This document shows positions 22,213 to 33,800 of a stretch of 58,000 bases of DNA, in pieces (position 1 is the stretch's first letter; each line of letters begins with the position of its first letter). Source of the stretch: Cryptomeria japonica (taxonomy: Eukaryota; Streptophyta; Pinopsida; Cupressales; Cupressaceae); the NCBI RefSeq assembly GCF_030272615.1, contig NC_081414.1:909859009-909917008 (forward strand), given 5' to 3'. The position numbers and the translations under genes were made by a program. The notes beneath the pieces were generated by a model. That model was not told where the DNA came from. It did no database searches and saw only the letters and a list, made by a program, of their open reading frames with translations.

Positions 22213-22236
22213 CATGTCCCACAGGGTGTGCCAAAA
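22213..22236 (-). promoter_or_regulatory. Putative primer binding site, element A
   Basis: In sense orientation TTTTGGCACACCCTGTGGG follows the 5' LTR end. TGG start and position fit a primer site. The bases resemble the TTGGCGCC... sites of plant gypsy elements, but I cannot name the tRNA. Confidence 0.55.
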
Positions 22237-22864
22237 TGTTTATGGTGAAAATGGATACAACAGTATTGAAAGACTAAATGAATTCAACCACAAAACCCTA
22301 GCCTAACAACAAAAAAGATCCACCATAACATATGAAGATTACCTAAGACAATGCAAATCAAATAAAATCACAAAGATTATACCATCACATGTCTAATAGG
22401 GTTTGGATAACCATTCTTCCTATCTCCATTGATCTTGCTTGATATATTTGCTCTCAGATTTTATATGCACAAGAGCTCAACAAAGAATGGAAATGTGGTT
22501 GCAAGTAGGCTTGATCGCATATGAAAGTTCGAAAGCATGGAGTAGTCTCCAAGATTGATTAGTTAGGGTTGGTAATGAAGGAAGCATCTCCTTATATAGA
22601 AGACACTATAAGAAATGGAGGGATAAGATTAAGAGGTGTAAAAGATAAATGGTCGGCTATGATTAGAGGGTAGGTAGAGAAACTAAGAAAATAATGAGAG
22701 GGTAGGTAGTGTAGGAATTAAGAGATGAATGACATGTGTCATGGGTAGAAAAGATTAATGAATTAATTAAATAAATAAAGATTCATTTAATTAATAGAGG
22801 AAGTGAGATCAATTAAATAAATAAATATATTTATTTAATTAGACAAGACAATTTTAGGTGTACA
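22237..22864 (-). repeat. 5' LTR of element A (628 bp)
   Basis: Pairs with 11430-12169. The terminal GTGTCTACA is shortened here to GTGTACA by loss of two bases. A minus-strand TATA box (TCTATATAAGGAG) lies at about 22590-22602. Only two AT palindromes are present. Outside that array the LTRs differ at only a few percent of sites by eye, so A is younger than copia 1. Confidence 0.92.
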
Positions 22865-23412
22865 TATATACATATATACATATATACATATATACACATA
22901 CTTATATACATATACATATATGTATATGTATGTATATACATATATATATATATATATATATACATATGTATGTATATACATATACATATTTGTGTGTGTA
23001 TGTATGTGTGTATGTATGTATGTATTTATGTATGTACATATACATATTAACCTGCTAGAGTAAGTTAATTAATTAGCCTGATAGAATCGAGTTGAGCAGT
23101 AAATGGCATAAATAATTAACTATACCCCTACCAAATGGCCTTGATAAATAACTGTATGTATATGTATATACATATATACATATACATATATGTATATATG
23201 TATATATATACATGTATGTATATATACATATATATATGTATATGTATGTGTATATGTATATGCATATGTATATATGTATATGTATATATTATATATACAT
23301 ATATATATATACATACATGTACATATATATACATATATATGTGTGTGTATGTATGTATGTATAAAATACATACCTACATACATACATATATACATATACA
23401 TTTATGCATGTA
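22865..23412. repeat. Microsatellite with an embedded unique block (duplication unit 1)
   Basis: TATA/TACA/TATG tracts surround a unique block at 23045-23150 that starts AACCTGCTAGAGTAAG. The same block, nearly unchanged, is at 25430-25540. Open frames of YIYIY type on both strands are repeat artefacts. Confidence 0.9.
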
Positions 23413-24912
23413 TGTGTTGTCATTGATGGCAACCTATGTCAATTAATGTTTTATGATGGTTACAGAATAACTTTGGTGTCTGACTTGCAGGATAAGTAAT
23501 TTGGTCTACTGGATTTAGAATTTGTAAGTATGATAGGGTTTACCAACAAGACTAAGAATTAGGACTTCAACTAGTAAAAGAAAAGATTTTGATGGAATCA
23601 GTAAACCAGTGATGGTTGGAGACTTGTGGTTTGAGACATAAGCTTTTATGATGGATTTGTGTATGTGACTAGAACTGCATCCTATGGTGATTACCGGAAG
23701 GCATGTTTTAAATTTTTTATGGAGTTGTGCTAGGGTTTTAGTATGGTTTTAGGACTCGTGATGAATTCACTCAACTGGTAATGATTTTTGATATGACGGT
23801 GATTTGTGGCGAATCTACATGGAGATAACACAACACAACCCGCGTGAATAATTTGAATTGTGTTTTGGCATGGAAGATGGTAGAATTTCTCAGGAATGTG
23901 CAAAGTGCTTAGTAGAATGTTCTAAGTGTTTGACTTGTATATAGATCAGATTTTTGTGATGGGTTATGAATAATGAATGGTTGATATTACATTGTAAATT
24001 GTTCTAATGATGTGTATTATAAATTCAAGATGTAATTAGGTTTTATGGCCAACTTAGTTGTTATGGCTATTTAGGGTGACACAAATGATGTTTCATGTGT
24101 TGGTGGCATTAGGAGAATGAGTTAAGCCATCCCAGAGAAAATAGAGATTTTCCTGGGTGTTGCAGACTATGAAGCATAAATAAATTTGATTTAACAAGTC
24201 GATAGTGGAAAGTAATAGATCATTTTTCACTATTGTTCCCTAATAGTTACAATAGCATAAATCCCTTAACCAGGTAGGTCCTAACAGGCCTTTGCCATCT
24301 AAGTCCCCTAACAAGGCAGCTCACAAAAGAGTGTTTAAATTATCTAACCAAGTTGATCCTAACAAATGATTAAGCTCCTAGATGGAGTGATAGGAAAATC
24401 CCTTAACCTGGTGACTCCTAAGAGGGTATGCTCCTAACCAGGCATATTATAAGATCCTAACAGGGTGTACTCCATAAGAGTACAAATTATTGTGGGTTCC
24501 AAACCCCACCATGGTTTTTTGCATTTGTGTTTCCACGTCAAAAATATTGGTGTTCATGTGTGGAATGTCTTTTCATAGTGTTTATGTTTTCATGCATTAT
24601 TTATGATTATCGGTTATGATAAGTTTACTGTTGTTTATCAGAGATCTATGTTAATGAATTGATAGATGAAGTATTATGATCAGATAATAAGTCAGTATGA
24701 GTATGTGTTGATCAGATATCTAGTTGGTGAATATTTTGATTAATAAGATTGTATAAGTGGGTAATAAGTGTATGATATATGCTAAAGGGATAGATTAATG
24801 TATTAAATGATTTCAGATCTGTTGTAAATGGTATTTTGATTTGAAGTTATAAATTGTGTTAATACTGATTCACCCCCCTCTCAGTATTAACTGGATCCTC
24901 ATAGGATTAACA
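23413..24912 (+). repeat. Truncated copy of the copia-1 LTR
   Basis: Matches 9665-11175 of the 3' LTR to its very end (GGATTAACA, then CATATGTATATATA). The first 81 bases are missing, and there is no internal region and no primer site. What follows it matches what follows the 3' LTR of copia 1. It is therefore a duplicated copy of that locus, not an independent insertion. Confidence 0.88.
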
Positions 24913-25910
24913 CATATGTATATATAGATACATACATATATATATACATACATATATATATATGTATGTATGTATATACATATGTATGTATGTATATATA
25001 TATATATGTATGTATATGTATGTATATATATATGTGTATATATATATATGTATATATATATATGTACATATATATATGTATGTGTGTGTGTATGTACATA
25101 TGTGTATATATACATATATATATACACACACACATATATATAATATGTACATATACATATATGTATATGTATATGTATATACATATGTGTATATATGCTT
25201 ATATGTACATATATCCATATATGTATATATACATGTACATACATGTTTATTAATATATATACATATGTATATATATCCATATATATGTATATATATATAT
25301 ATCTACATTTATAGATATATACACATATTTATATAAATATACATATATATACATATGTATGTATATACATATACATATTTGTGTGTGTACGTATGTGTGT
25401 ATGTATGTATGTATGTATGTACATATACATATTAACCTGCTAGAGTAAGTTAATTAATTAGCCTGATATAATCGAGTTGAACAGTAAATGGCATCAATAA
25501 TTAACTATACCCCTACCAAATGGCCTTGATAAATAACTATATGTATATGTATATACATATATACATATACATATATGTATATATGTATATATACATGTAT
25601 GTATATATACATATATATATGTATATATGTATATGTATGTGTATATGTATATGCATATGTATTTATGTATTTGTATACATTATATATACATATATGTGTG
25701 TGTATGTATGTATGCATGTATGTATATGTATGTATGTATTTATGACATACATACATACCTGCATACATACATATATACATATTTATATATATATATATAT
25801 ACATATATGTATGTATGTATATACATATATGTATATATACACATATGTATATACATGTATACGTGTATATATACATATGTGTGTGTATACATATACACAT
25901 CTATTCCAAA
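24913..25910. repeat. Microsatellite with an embedded unique block (duplication unit 2)
   Basis: 24913-25260 matches 11176-11429, and 25360-25780 matches 22940-23400, with no trace of element A between them. It represents the empty site of A in the duplicated copy. Long YIY-type frames are artefacts. Confidence 0.88.
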
Positions 25911-25955
25911 AAAATTCACTATGTAGGAAATTCAATTTGATTTTCAACCAGCAAA

Positions 25956-25963
25956 TATAAAAG
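25956..25963 (+). promoter_or_regulatory. TATA box of region E
   Basis: TATAAAAG followed by GC-richer sequence and CCCCTCTCATTTC, as expected upstream of a transcription start about 30 bases on. Confidence 0.5.
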
Positions 25964-26240
25964 GGCGTCTACCCCTCTCATTTCAAAACCTAATGATTCA
26001 AGAGCTCAATTACACTTTAGAAAATTCAAGTGAGCGAGTAATGAATCTTTTATCAAGCAATGGAGTAGAAATAAAGTCAAGATTCAAGCATCGAAAATGA
26101 CATTCGTTTTCTATGTTTTATGAAGACTATCTACATGAAACCCTAATTCCTTGTGAAGACAAACAAAACTTCATTAAAGGTATATCATTAGGTTTTCATT
26201 CATTTTCAGCCTTTCCCTCAAAAAGGAAAGTATTTGACTA

Positions 26241-26477
26241 TTGCATTTCATTTACATTCTCAATTCAATTTCATGGTTAATTCTAAAACTGAAGTTTGAC
26301 CTAAGGCAAACCCTATTCATAACATTTTTCCCTTTTTTCACCATGTGCAGGAACATGTACAAAGTTGCGTTTTGGAGGATTGACAAGATTCGCAAAGACA
26401 AAAAAGTTCACCTTTTGAAGCTGATAAATTTAGTGGACCAAGGCGACCACCACCACGGTCTCGACAAATTGGGCTAA
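26241..26477 (+). other. 78-aa open frame in region E, probably not a gene
   Basis: The frame 26241-26477 lies in U5-like or leader sequence. It includes a charged stretch (RIDKIRKDKKVHLLKLINL). There is no domain I recognise, and composition upstream is non-coding. Listed so that the interval is accounted for. Confidence 0.15.
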
Positions 26478-27040
26478 ATTTTTGGGAAGAGATCAAAACC
26501 TTCATCTTCTACTCAGATCTAGGTTTGTGGCTCTATATGACAACTGTAACTTACTATTTCTATCAAATTGCTTCAATAAGTCACCATTTTGCCCTAATAT
26601 GTAAATAATTCAAATTCAATTCAAATTAAGGGAAAGAAGAGCCCCATTTAGGAGGCTTAGAATCTTGATCTCTCAAGGTCAACTTTATCAAATTCCTATC
26701 TTTCCCAAACGTAATGGTAAATTTTTTGTATTAAGCATCATAAAAATAGCAGATACAAAATTTGAGAGTTTGGGCCGGAAACCACATAGTCAGACTATAG
26801 AGTTAAAGCATAAGAAGCAGTAGCTAAACCAGGCAGGAGTTCAATAAATGATATACAAACATTTAGATAGGAGTTGATTTCAAAATTATAGAAAATGATA
26901 GACGTGTTCCATCATCATGGGGGGTATAGCTAACTAAACACAATGGAGGCAGTAGGGTCATTGTTGTTGCCCATTAGGGGGATCCATGCAGTCCAACCTA
27001 GTTCTCCTTCGCACCAAACCAATACATTCCCTTCGGCAAA

Positions 27041-28456
27041 CTAATCTCTGTAAGGGTGAGAGGGTAGTCCTTCCAGCTCTAACTCTATGAAGTCTTCTCT
27101 CTGCTGTCTTGCCTCCATCTCTTGCATGAATCTCATCAGCCCTTGTTCAAAATGAGTCTTGTTGCTTCCCATTTGGTCCCATGTGAAGCCATGTGAGAGT
27201 TCTCTTATAAAGACTAGAGTAGAGCCATTCTTTATCCACCTATCAAATTTGTCCTCCTCCATTCTTAGTATCACTGTGACCTGCATAGCAACAAGGTAAA
27301 AAATGAGTTTCCTAAGAGACTCAGTGAGGTTACTACTATTTCCATTAAACACATCATCATTTCTATATTTCCAAATGATCCACATAATTTCCAAAGAGAG
27401 AGAAAACCAGAAAAGATTAGCATGTTTCTTTCCACCTCTAATATAACCAAGTACCATCTCTTCAATAGAAAAATAGTTGTTGTTAAGTGAGATCCCAAAT
27501 AGATTCTAGATTTCTCTAGCAAAATGACAACCAAAAAAGATGTGGTATACAGATTCAGGGATGCAGCATAGTTTGCACAAGGGGTCTCTATTGAAGTCCT
27601 TAAGAGGTATTTTATGTAGAAGGAGCCTCTAGGCAAAAAATTTCTTCTTTGGCTCAGTCGAGGAAGACCAGAATCTCGAGAGGGCTAAGTGCCAATGCAA
27701 GGAGTCCCATGAAAGGTTCCAGGAGTAGTTAAGGTGGTCAAGGATATCTCCAGAATTAGCAAGGGCAGAGTAGATCATTTTGGCTTTGATTTGCAAGAGG
27801 GGGGGAACCATCTAACCAACAGAGGGAGGTTAAGGGGGCGGGTGGCAGGGGAAGGAGCAGGTAGGATGGGGGCCAGTGCAGATTTAAGGATGAAGTAAAT
27901 TCTGTCCTGGGAGAGGGGGAGGTTGAACTTAGAGCTAAGAGTTTCCCAGGAGATCAGGGTGCCATCCTTCAGAATGTGTTCAAATGAGACTAGCCCCAGG
28001 TTGTGCCATTTCAGGACAGAGCATCCTTGAAGATAGGCTAGTTGTTTTCCATTGTGCAAAACATTCCACCAAATAGACCTTTTCAGATTAAGGGTTCCTT
28101 ACTTATCTGTTATGTTTTATTGCTAATAAATTGCCTAACATGGTTCTAGGCTTTCCATATCAATTTGAAGACTTCTAACCCTGCAAGGGAGACCTCAAAA
28201 ATCCCAACAATTAGATCACTAATGGGTAGGTTCTTCCATTTTTTTACTGATTTTGGGGTGGAGCATTGCATATTGTTTCTAACAAGCACTTTCCAGGGTT
28301 CGTTGCTATCAATTTCTTTACAAATCCATTTGGCAGCCAGGGCAATTCCTTGAAGTTTGAGGTCTTTGAGGCCAATACCTCCCTGAGTCTTAGATCTAAT
28401 ACACCAATCCCATTTAACTACATGTTTTTTCTTTTTGCCTTTTCCATCTGACCAGA
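27041..28456 (-). pseudogene. LINE 2 ORF2 C-terminal part (zf-RVT)
   Basis: Continues LINE 2 on the far side of copia 2. Fragments in three frames include the RT-to-C-terminal linker (28059-27775), a Cys-rich zf-RVT region with DPLCKLCCIPESVYHIFFG (about 27640-27500), and a final frame 27457-27041 with SLEIMWIIWKYRNDDVFNG, the usual plant LINE wording. No RNase H follows; the frame stops at 27041 and about 310 bases of 3' untranslated sequence remain. Confidence 0.8.
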
Positions 28457-28461
28457 GGAAG

Positions 28462-28576
28462 TGTTGGTATTTTGGTATGGTTTTGTCATTGATGTCAACA
28501 CCTACTCAAAACAAGCACTTTGGAGATCCAACAACATTCACTGGTATATGGTTCACCGACAAGATATAATGTTCAC
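28462..28576 (+). repeat. 5' LTR remnant of copia 2
   Basis: Matches 31550-31680 of the 3' LTR from its first base, lacking about 16 bases (CGGCAAGCTACATTCA). At about 28573 a second copy of CACCTACTGAAAACAAGCAC (found at 28500) is fused to integrase-region sequence, which marks the deletion scar. Confidence 0.85.
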
Positions 28577-28609
28577 CTACTGAAAACAAGCACTTTGGAG
28601 ATCAGTACT

Positions 28610-30223
28610 TCTATGGCAGTTAGAGATCAACCTAAAATTGTGAAACCTCAGAATACAATTTGTAAGGAATGTCAATTTGGAAAACAAGTTAGAGCTAGTT
28701 TCAAAAGTATTCCAGAAAAATCCAATAATGCTCTTGATTTAATTCACACTGATTTATGTGGTCCAGCTGGAACTAAAAGTTTATAAGGTGATAGATATTT
28801 CATGCTAATTATTGATGATTATTCTAGAATGTGCTGGGTTACTTTTCTCAGAGAAAAATCAGAAGCACTTGGAAAGTTCAAATTATTCAAAGCAATGGTT
28901 GAGAATGAAACTGGCAAGAAAATCAAATGTTTAAGATCAGATCAAGGAGAATTCACATCTAAGGACTTTAATACATTCTGTGAAGTGAATGGAATCAGAA
29001 GACAGTTATCAGCACCTTGGACACCACAACACAATGGAGTTGTTGAAAGGAAAAATAGAACTATCTTGGATGCAGCAAGAAGTATGTTATCAGAAGCAAA
29101 TCTACCACATGTATATTGGAGAGAGGCAGTTAGCACTGTTGTCTATACATTCAACAAAGTTCACATCAAAGATGAAACCGGTAAGACCCCTCATGAACTA
29201 TGGTTTGGTAATACTCCTACTCTTAAGTATTTCAGAATTTTTGGAAGTAAATGTTATATTAGAAGAGATGAGTATATTGGCAAATTTGATCCTAGAAGTG
29301 ATGAAGGAATATTTCTTGGTTATTCATCTAAGAGCAAGGCATATAGATGTTTTAATAAGAGATTGCAGAAAATTGTTGAGAGTACAAATGTAAAGATTGA
29401 TGAACAATTCAGAGGAACTTCAAGATATATAGACTCTGAACCAACAACGGAAATTGTGACAAATGAACCTACACTAAATCCACCAGTACAAAATGAAGAT
29501 CTAGTTACCCTAGTATCATCAGAGGATTCCACAGTAATTGAAGAACAACAACAAACTAAGACGCCCCGGTATGTAAGATTGAATCATTCTGAAGATCAGA
29601 TAATTGAAAACAAATTTAAAGGAGTTATGACAAGAGGAAGATTGGCAAGTGAAGAGGTATGTCTTATTTCTCAAATTGAACCATCATCTATCAATGAGGC
29701 ATGTGAAGATAAATTTTGGAATAAAGCTATGGAAGAAGAATTAGGACAAATTGAGAAAAATAATACTTGGACATTAGTTCCCCGGCCTAAAGATAAAAAT
29801 GTAATTGGAACCAAAAGGGTATTTAGAAACAAACTTAATGAAGATGGTAAGGTAGTCAGAAATAAAGCAAGACTAGTGTGTAAGGGATATTCTCAGAAAG
29901 AAGGAGTTTATTACAATGAAACCTTTGCACCGGTAGCCAGAATTGAGGCAGTCAGATTATTCTTGGCTTTTGCAGCTCACAAGGACTACAAAGTTTATCA
30001 AATGGATATTAAATGTGCATTTTTGAATGGAGATCTTGAAGAGGAAGTATATATTGAACAATGTGATGGATTTTCTTTGACAGATGACAATGATATGGTT
30101 TGTAGGTTAAGAAAAGCTCTGTATGGATTAAAACAAGCCCCAAGAGCTTGTTATGCAAGGTTGGATAAGTATCTTTTAAAGATTGTTTTTACTAAAAGAA
30201 ATGTAGATAGCAATTTATATTAA
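28610..30223 (+). pseudogene. Copia 2 integrase and RT N-terminal half
   Basis: One frame with a single TAA at 28784. It includes CKECQFGK, the first integrase Asp in DLIHTDLCGP, the second in LRSDQGEF, and the Glu in [14 protein letters not shown], so the integrase triad is complete. It continues through [15 protein letters not shown] to RT with [40 protein letters not shown] and YGLKQAPRA, then a TAA at 30221. Integrase here ran directly into RT in one polyprotein, as in copia elements. Confidence 0.93.
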
Positions 30224-31178
30224 AAAATAACTAATGATGAAATCTTGATTACTGAAGTATTTGTTGATGATATAATCTTTGGAGGAGAAGATGGATTATG
30301 TAAAGAATTTTCTATTAAGATGCAGCAAAAATTTGAAATGTCTATGATTGGAGAAATTAAATTCTTTTTAGGTCTGTAGATTTCACAGTCTGATAAAGGT
30401 ATATTTTTTAGTCAATCCAAGTACTTGAAAGAATTACTAAAGAAATTTGGGATGGTGAACTCTAAACCGGTAAGCACACCTATGACTACAAATGACAAAT
30501 TATCTCAAAGGGATGAATCTACACCTATTAATCCAACTAGATATAAATCTATGATAGGAGGTTTTGTATTTAACACAAATCAGGTCTGATAGTATGAATG
30601 CAGCATGTATTGTTTCTAGATTTCAAGGTAATCCTAAAGAAAATCATGAATCAGCAGTAAAATGGATTTTCTGGTACTTACAAGGTACAACAAATCTTGG
30701 ATTATGGTATCCTAGAGATGAAAATTTTGACCTATGTGCATACACAGATGCAAATTGGATAAGAGATTTGGATGATAGAAAAAGAACCACTGGAGGAGCA
30801 TTCTTTCTTGGAAAGAGATTAGTTTCTTGGTTGAGTAAGAAACAGAGTTGTACATCTTTATCAACAGCAGAATCAGGATATGTTGCAGCAACAACTAACT
30901 GTACACAAGTACTATGGCTTAAGCAAATGTTGAAAGACATAATGGTAAAATGCAAGGAACCCATTACTATATTTTGTGATAACACTGCAGCAATTGATAT
31001 ATCTAAGAATCTGGTATTACATTCTAAAACAAAACATGTTTCTATCAAACTGAATTTTCTAAGGGAAAAAGTTGAAGAAAAAGAGATAAAACTGGTTTAT
31101 GTGAATACTAAAGAACAACTTGCAGATATTTTCACAAAACCTTTGCCTAAGGAGACTTTTGAATATCTCAGAGATTAG
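30224..31178 (+). pseudogene. Copia 2 RT catalytic part and RNase H
   Basis: After the TAA the same frame continues with EVFVDDIIFGGEDG (catalytic VDD) and FEMSMIGEIKFFLGL, then a TAG near 30377. A frameshift near 30560 (MIGG...MYLTQIRSD) moves it to the frame of 30564-31178. That frame carries RNase H: AYTDANWIRDLDDRKRTTGG, STAESGYVAATTNC, TIFCDNTAAIDISKN and the end LADIFTKPLPKETFEYLRD. Few lesions remain, consistent with a younger insertion than copia 1. Confidence 0.93.
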
Positions 31179-31287
31179 CTTGGAGTCATACCATCACCGG
31201 TAGAGACTTAGACAATTGATGATTGTTATCAACTGGCAGAATTGAAAGACAAATCTTTTAATCCGGTCTTTGATGATGAAGCTACTT

Positions 31288-31549
31288 CTCAGGGGGAGTA
31301 GTTGGTATTTTGTATGAACTTGATTTTTGTAACTTTGGCATTTGATGTCAAAGGGGGAGAGATATCTATCGAAAAACAAATTATCTTTTGAGGAGAGATT
31401 GGTATTTAAATCTTTAGATAAACACATGTTGCTCCCAGGGGGAGAGATTGTTGTTTACGAGATTGTTGGTTTTTGGTAGTTGGCATTTCTATTTTGGCAC
31501 TTTGATGGTTTTTTCATCTTGTGTTGCCATCAATGCCAAAGGGGGATAT
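31288..31549 (+). promoter_or_regulatory. Polypurine tract and three upstream purine tracts, copia 2
   Basis: The tract used for priming should be AAAGGGGGA at 31538-31546, next to the LTR. Similar G-rich tracts occur at 31291-31300 (AGGGGGAGTA), 31350-31361 (AAAGGGGGAGAG) and 31437-31446 (CAGGGGGAGA). Confidence 0.75.
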
Positions 31550-32607
31550 TGTTGGTAGTTTGGTATGGTTTTGTCATTGATGTCAACACCTACTGAAAAC
31601 AAGTACTTTGGAGATCCAGCAACATTCACCGGCAAGCTACATTCACTGGTATATGGTTCACCGATAGGATAAAATGTTCACCGGCACTTGGAATGATATG
31701 GAAGACACTTGGTAATGTCGAAGACATCATGTGGACACTTTGTTTTGAAGAATTAACCATTTTTATATTCATATTTACATATTTTCTTTTACCGGCAAAT
31801 AGGTCTAGGGTTATCTAGGGTTACACCGACAAGTTTATCTTTTCTAGATCAGCATGGCACACTATGGAGATGATTTATTATTGATGTAAATGCATTAAGC
31901 TGACATGTTTAATTGATTATTGCACCGGATATTATATTGTATGTAAAATGTTTTTATTGTAATATCTTGTAGAGCCAACCTACTAAAATTGGTCCTAGGT
32001 TATGGTATAAATGTAAGATCTTATTTGTAAGATCAAGTGTGGAATGCAGAAAAGATTTGAGTGAAGGTATATGCGAGATTAAGAAGAGGTATACACGAAG
32101 ACATCATTTGAAGGTGAAGCTAGGTTTTTTTAGAAGCATATCAACATTACACCGGTACTAAATCTAGCATATGGAGATGCTATTTTGTGCAGTACATTCT
32201 TATTGGATTTAACCATCCAACTGTAGTCAGTGTGACTCCCATTTTGTGATTGAGTAGTGAGCTCTAATCTATTAGCCTTTCTGCATGTGCAGACCCCATT
32301 TATGTACACTTACTATCTGCAGTTGTATCATCTGATTGTGGGTAAGGTTTCCCACCATGGTTTTTCCCCTTGCAGGGTTTCCAAGTACAAAATATTTGTG
32401 TTATGTGTTGTGTATGACTTTATGTTTATGTTCATGCATTAATCTTTACCGGTATAGCAATTTATTGTTAACACTGTCTACCGGCACACTTAACTGGTTT
32501 ATCGATATTAAGCATTAAGTTGGTTAATTGGTTTTTGGTTTGAATTTATTAGACAACTGACTCACCCCCCCCCCCCCCCCCCTCTCAATTGTCTTTGGGA
32601 GCTAACA
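31550..32607 (+). repeat. 3' LTR of copia 2 (1058 bp)
   Basis: Starts TGTTGGTAGTTTGG and ends GGGAGCTAACA before GGAAG. It carries a run of 18 C at 32565-32582, followed by TCTCAATTGTC, at the place where the copia-1 LTR has CCCCCTCTCAGTATT. The frames in it are not coding. Confidence 0.92.
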
Positions 32608-32612
32608 GGAAG

Positions 32613-33402
32613 TTCCTGATCTATTTTTGAATGTAGTTGAACTAATAATTGTTGAATAACCAGGCTGAGGAGCAGTATATGTTATAGGAAGATAGCAGTT
32701 TTTGGCACACCTAATAGTGGCCTGCCAAGGAAAGGAAGTTTTGATTCCACTTGGTGAGTTTCTTATCAACCTTATTTTTGAACTATTCCCACATTTCTTT
32801 CAAGTTCGGAGAGATAGAGAAAGGGATCCCTAGGTATCTAATGATAGTATCTGGGCCTCCCCACTTTAGGTCAGACTTAGACAGCTAGATAGGAGGGGCA
32901 TCAAACTACCCTAATAGGGTAGATTTGTGAAGGGCAATTCTATTGCCTGGTGCTTTGCATAATATCTCTATATTGTGAAGAAGGTGTGATAGATTCTCCT
33001 CTTCTAGGGAGAAGAGAATAGTTGTATCATCTCCAAACTATATATTGATTACTTCTTCTTTGTTAGAGAGTGTTATTCCTGTAACCTTAGGAGATAAGTT
33101 GTAGTCTTTTAGTATGTAGTGCATACCATCCGCAGCCAGCACAAACAGGGCCAGGGCAAGAGGGCACTCCTACCTAATTGATCTGGATAGAATAATGTTA
33201 TCAGATTTTAGTCCATTTACTTCCACAACTACATTGACATCAGTAAGAAGTGTCTGAACAATCCTGCAAAAGGAGTCTAGGAAGCCCAGACTATCTAGCA
33301 TATGTGTAATGAATTCTATCCTATCATATGCCTTCTCAAAGTCTATTAATAACATTGCCCCATTTTGATCAGAGGCTTTGGCCTAATCTAGAGATTCTCA
33401 GC
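32613..33402 (-). pseudogene. LINE 2 reverse transcriptase fragment
   Basis: In sense order KASDQNGAMLLIDFEKAYDR matches the L1 RT block with the first catalytic Asp. PLALALFVLAADG follows, then the catalytic FGDDTTILF near 33020-33045, where most plant L1 elements have FADD. Stops interrupt the frame around 33170. The gene is cut by copia 2 at 32612. Confidence 0.82.
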
Positions 33403-33519
33403 AACGCAATGGTAAATTAAGCAAAATTAGTGGTTTTATTACATTTCATGGTGAAACCCTAATTTTCAACATCACATTTTGGTGAACCTGACTTCTTACA
33501 CCTTAATTTATGATTTATG

Positions 33520-33800
33520 TTCTCAGATCTGATTGTTTATGCGAGTACAAATTCAAAGTTACACTTAGGAGTTTCATTTTCAATTGAATTACATAAATTT
33601 AGAGGTTAAATTCACACAAACCCTAATTTATAATTCTAAGAGCTTGTGGCTTGCCTAATTTGGATTCATTGTCTCATATATAATTGTTTATGCATTTTTA
33701 AATTCAAATTTGCACTCATAGTTCTCATTTTCAATTGAATTACATAAATTTAGAGGTTGATTTCACAAAACCCTAATTTATAATTCTAAAATTTACTTGC
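33520..33800. repeat. 152-bp tandem duplication in region E
   Basis: TCATTTTCAATTGAATTACA occurs at 33573 and again at 33725. Matching sequence on both sides includes ATTGTTTATGC and AACCCTAATTTATAATTCTA. The two copies differ at about one base in ten by eye. Confidence 0.85.

Larger units (their letters stand above)
19423..22236 (-). other. Leader of element A
   Basis: A 2.8 kb non-coding stretch between the 5' LTR and gag in sense order. It contains three notable structures annotated separately: the CACAGACGCG array, a plus-strand TATA-like site with a palindrome, and a 303-base tandem repeat. Part of 20440-20760 is less AT-rich than its surroundings. No coding frame is convincing; the 62-residue frame at 20456-20644 has no domain I know. 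Confidence 0.65.
11430..22864 (-). mobile_element. Ty3/gypsy element A, gag-protease only, with antisense PMD gene
   Basis: Two LTRs bound it, with the target duplication TATAT at 11425-11429 and 22865-22869. The polypurine tract and hairpin beside the lower LTR and the primer-like site beside the upper LTR both show the sense strand is minus. In sense order it holds a 2.8 kb leader, gag, protease, an unusual 270-residue frame, only the last part of integrase, a spacer, and a PMD gene on the opposite strand. RT, RNase H and most of integrase are missing, so it would depend on a relative for movement. The layout resembles Tat-group gypsy elements, which are known to carry extra and sometimes antisense genes near the 3' LTR. 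Confidence 0.88.
28462..32607 (+). mobile_element. Ty1/copia retrotransposon 2, 5' part deleted
   Basis: Target duplication GGAAG at 28457-28461 and 32608-32612. The 3' LTR is full, but the 5' side keeps only about 115 bases of LTR before jumping into the GAG-pre-integrase region. The rest of the LTR, the primer site, gag and protease are gone. Because both outer ends carry the duplication, the deletion occurred in or after insertion. Pol is the best-preserved coding sequence in the window. Confidence 0.93.
26724..33402 (-). mobile_element. LINE 2, 5'-truncated L1-type, split by copia 2
   Basis: Flanked by a near-perfect 16-base target duplication, AACGTAATGGTAAATT at 26708-26723 and AACGCAATGGTAAATT at 33403-33418. 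The short T run at 26722-26727 is its poly(A) end on the minus strand. Without copia 2 it is about 2.5 kb and starts inside RT, so the endonuclease is missing. Such 5' truncation is usual for target-primed insertion. Confidence 0.85.

Noticed and set aside
23413-24912. Independent insertion of a third copia-1 family element
   Set aside because: Its downstream flank matches that of the copia-1 3' LTR, including unique sequence, and it has no target duplication of its own. A duplication explains it better.
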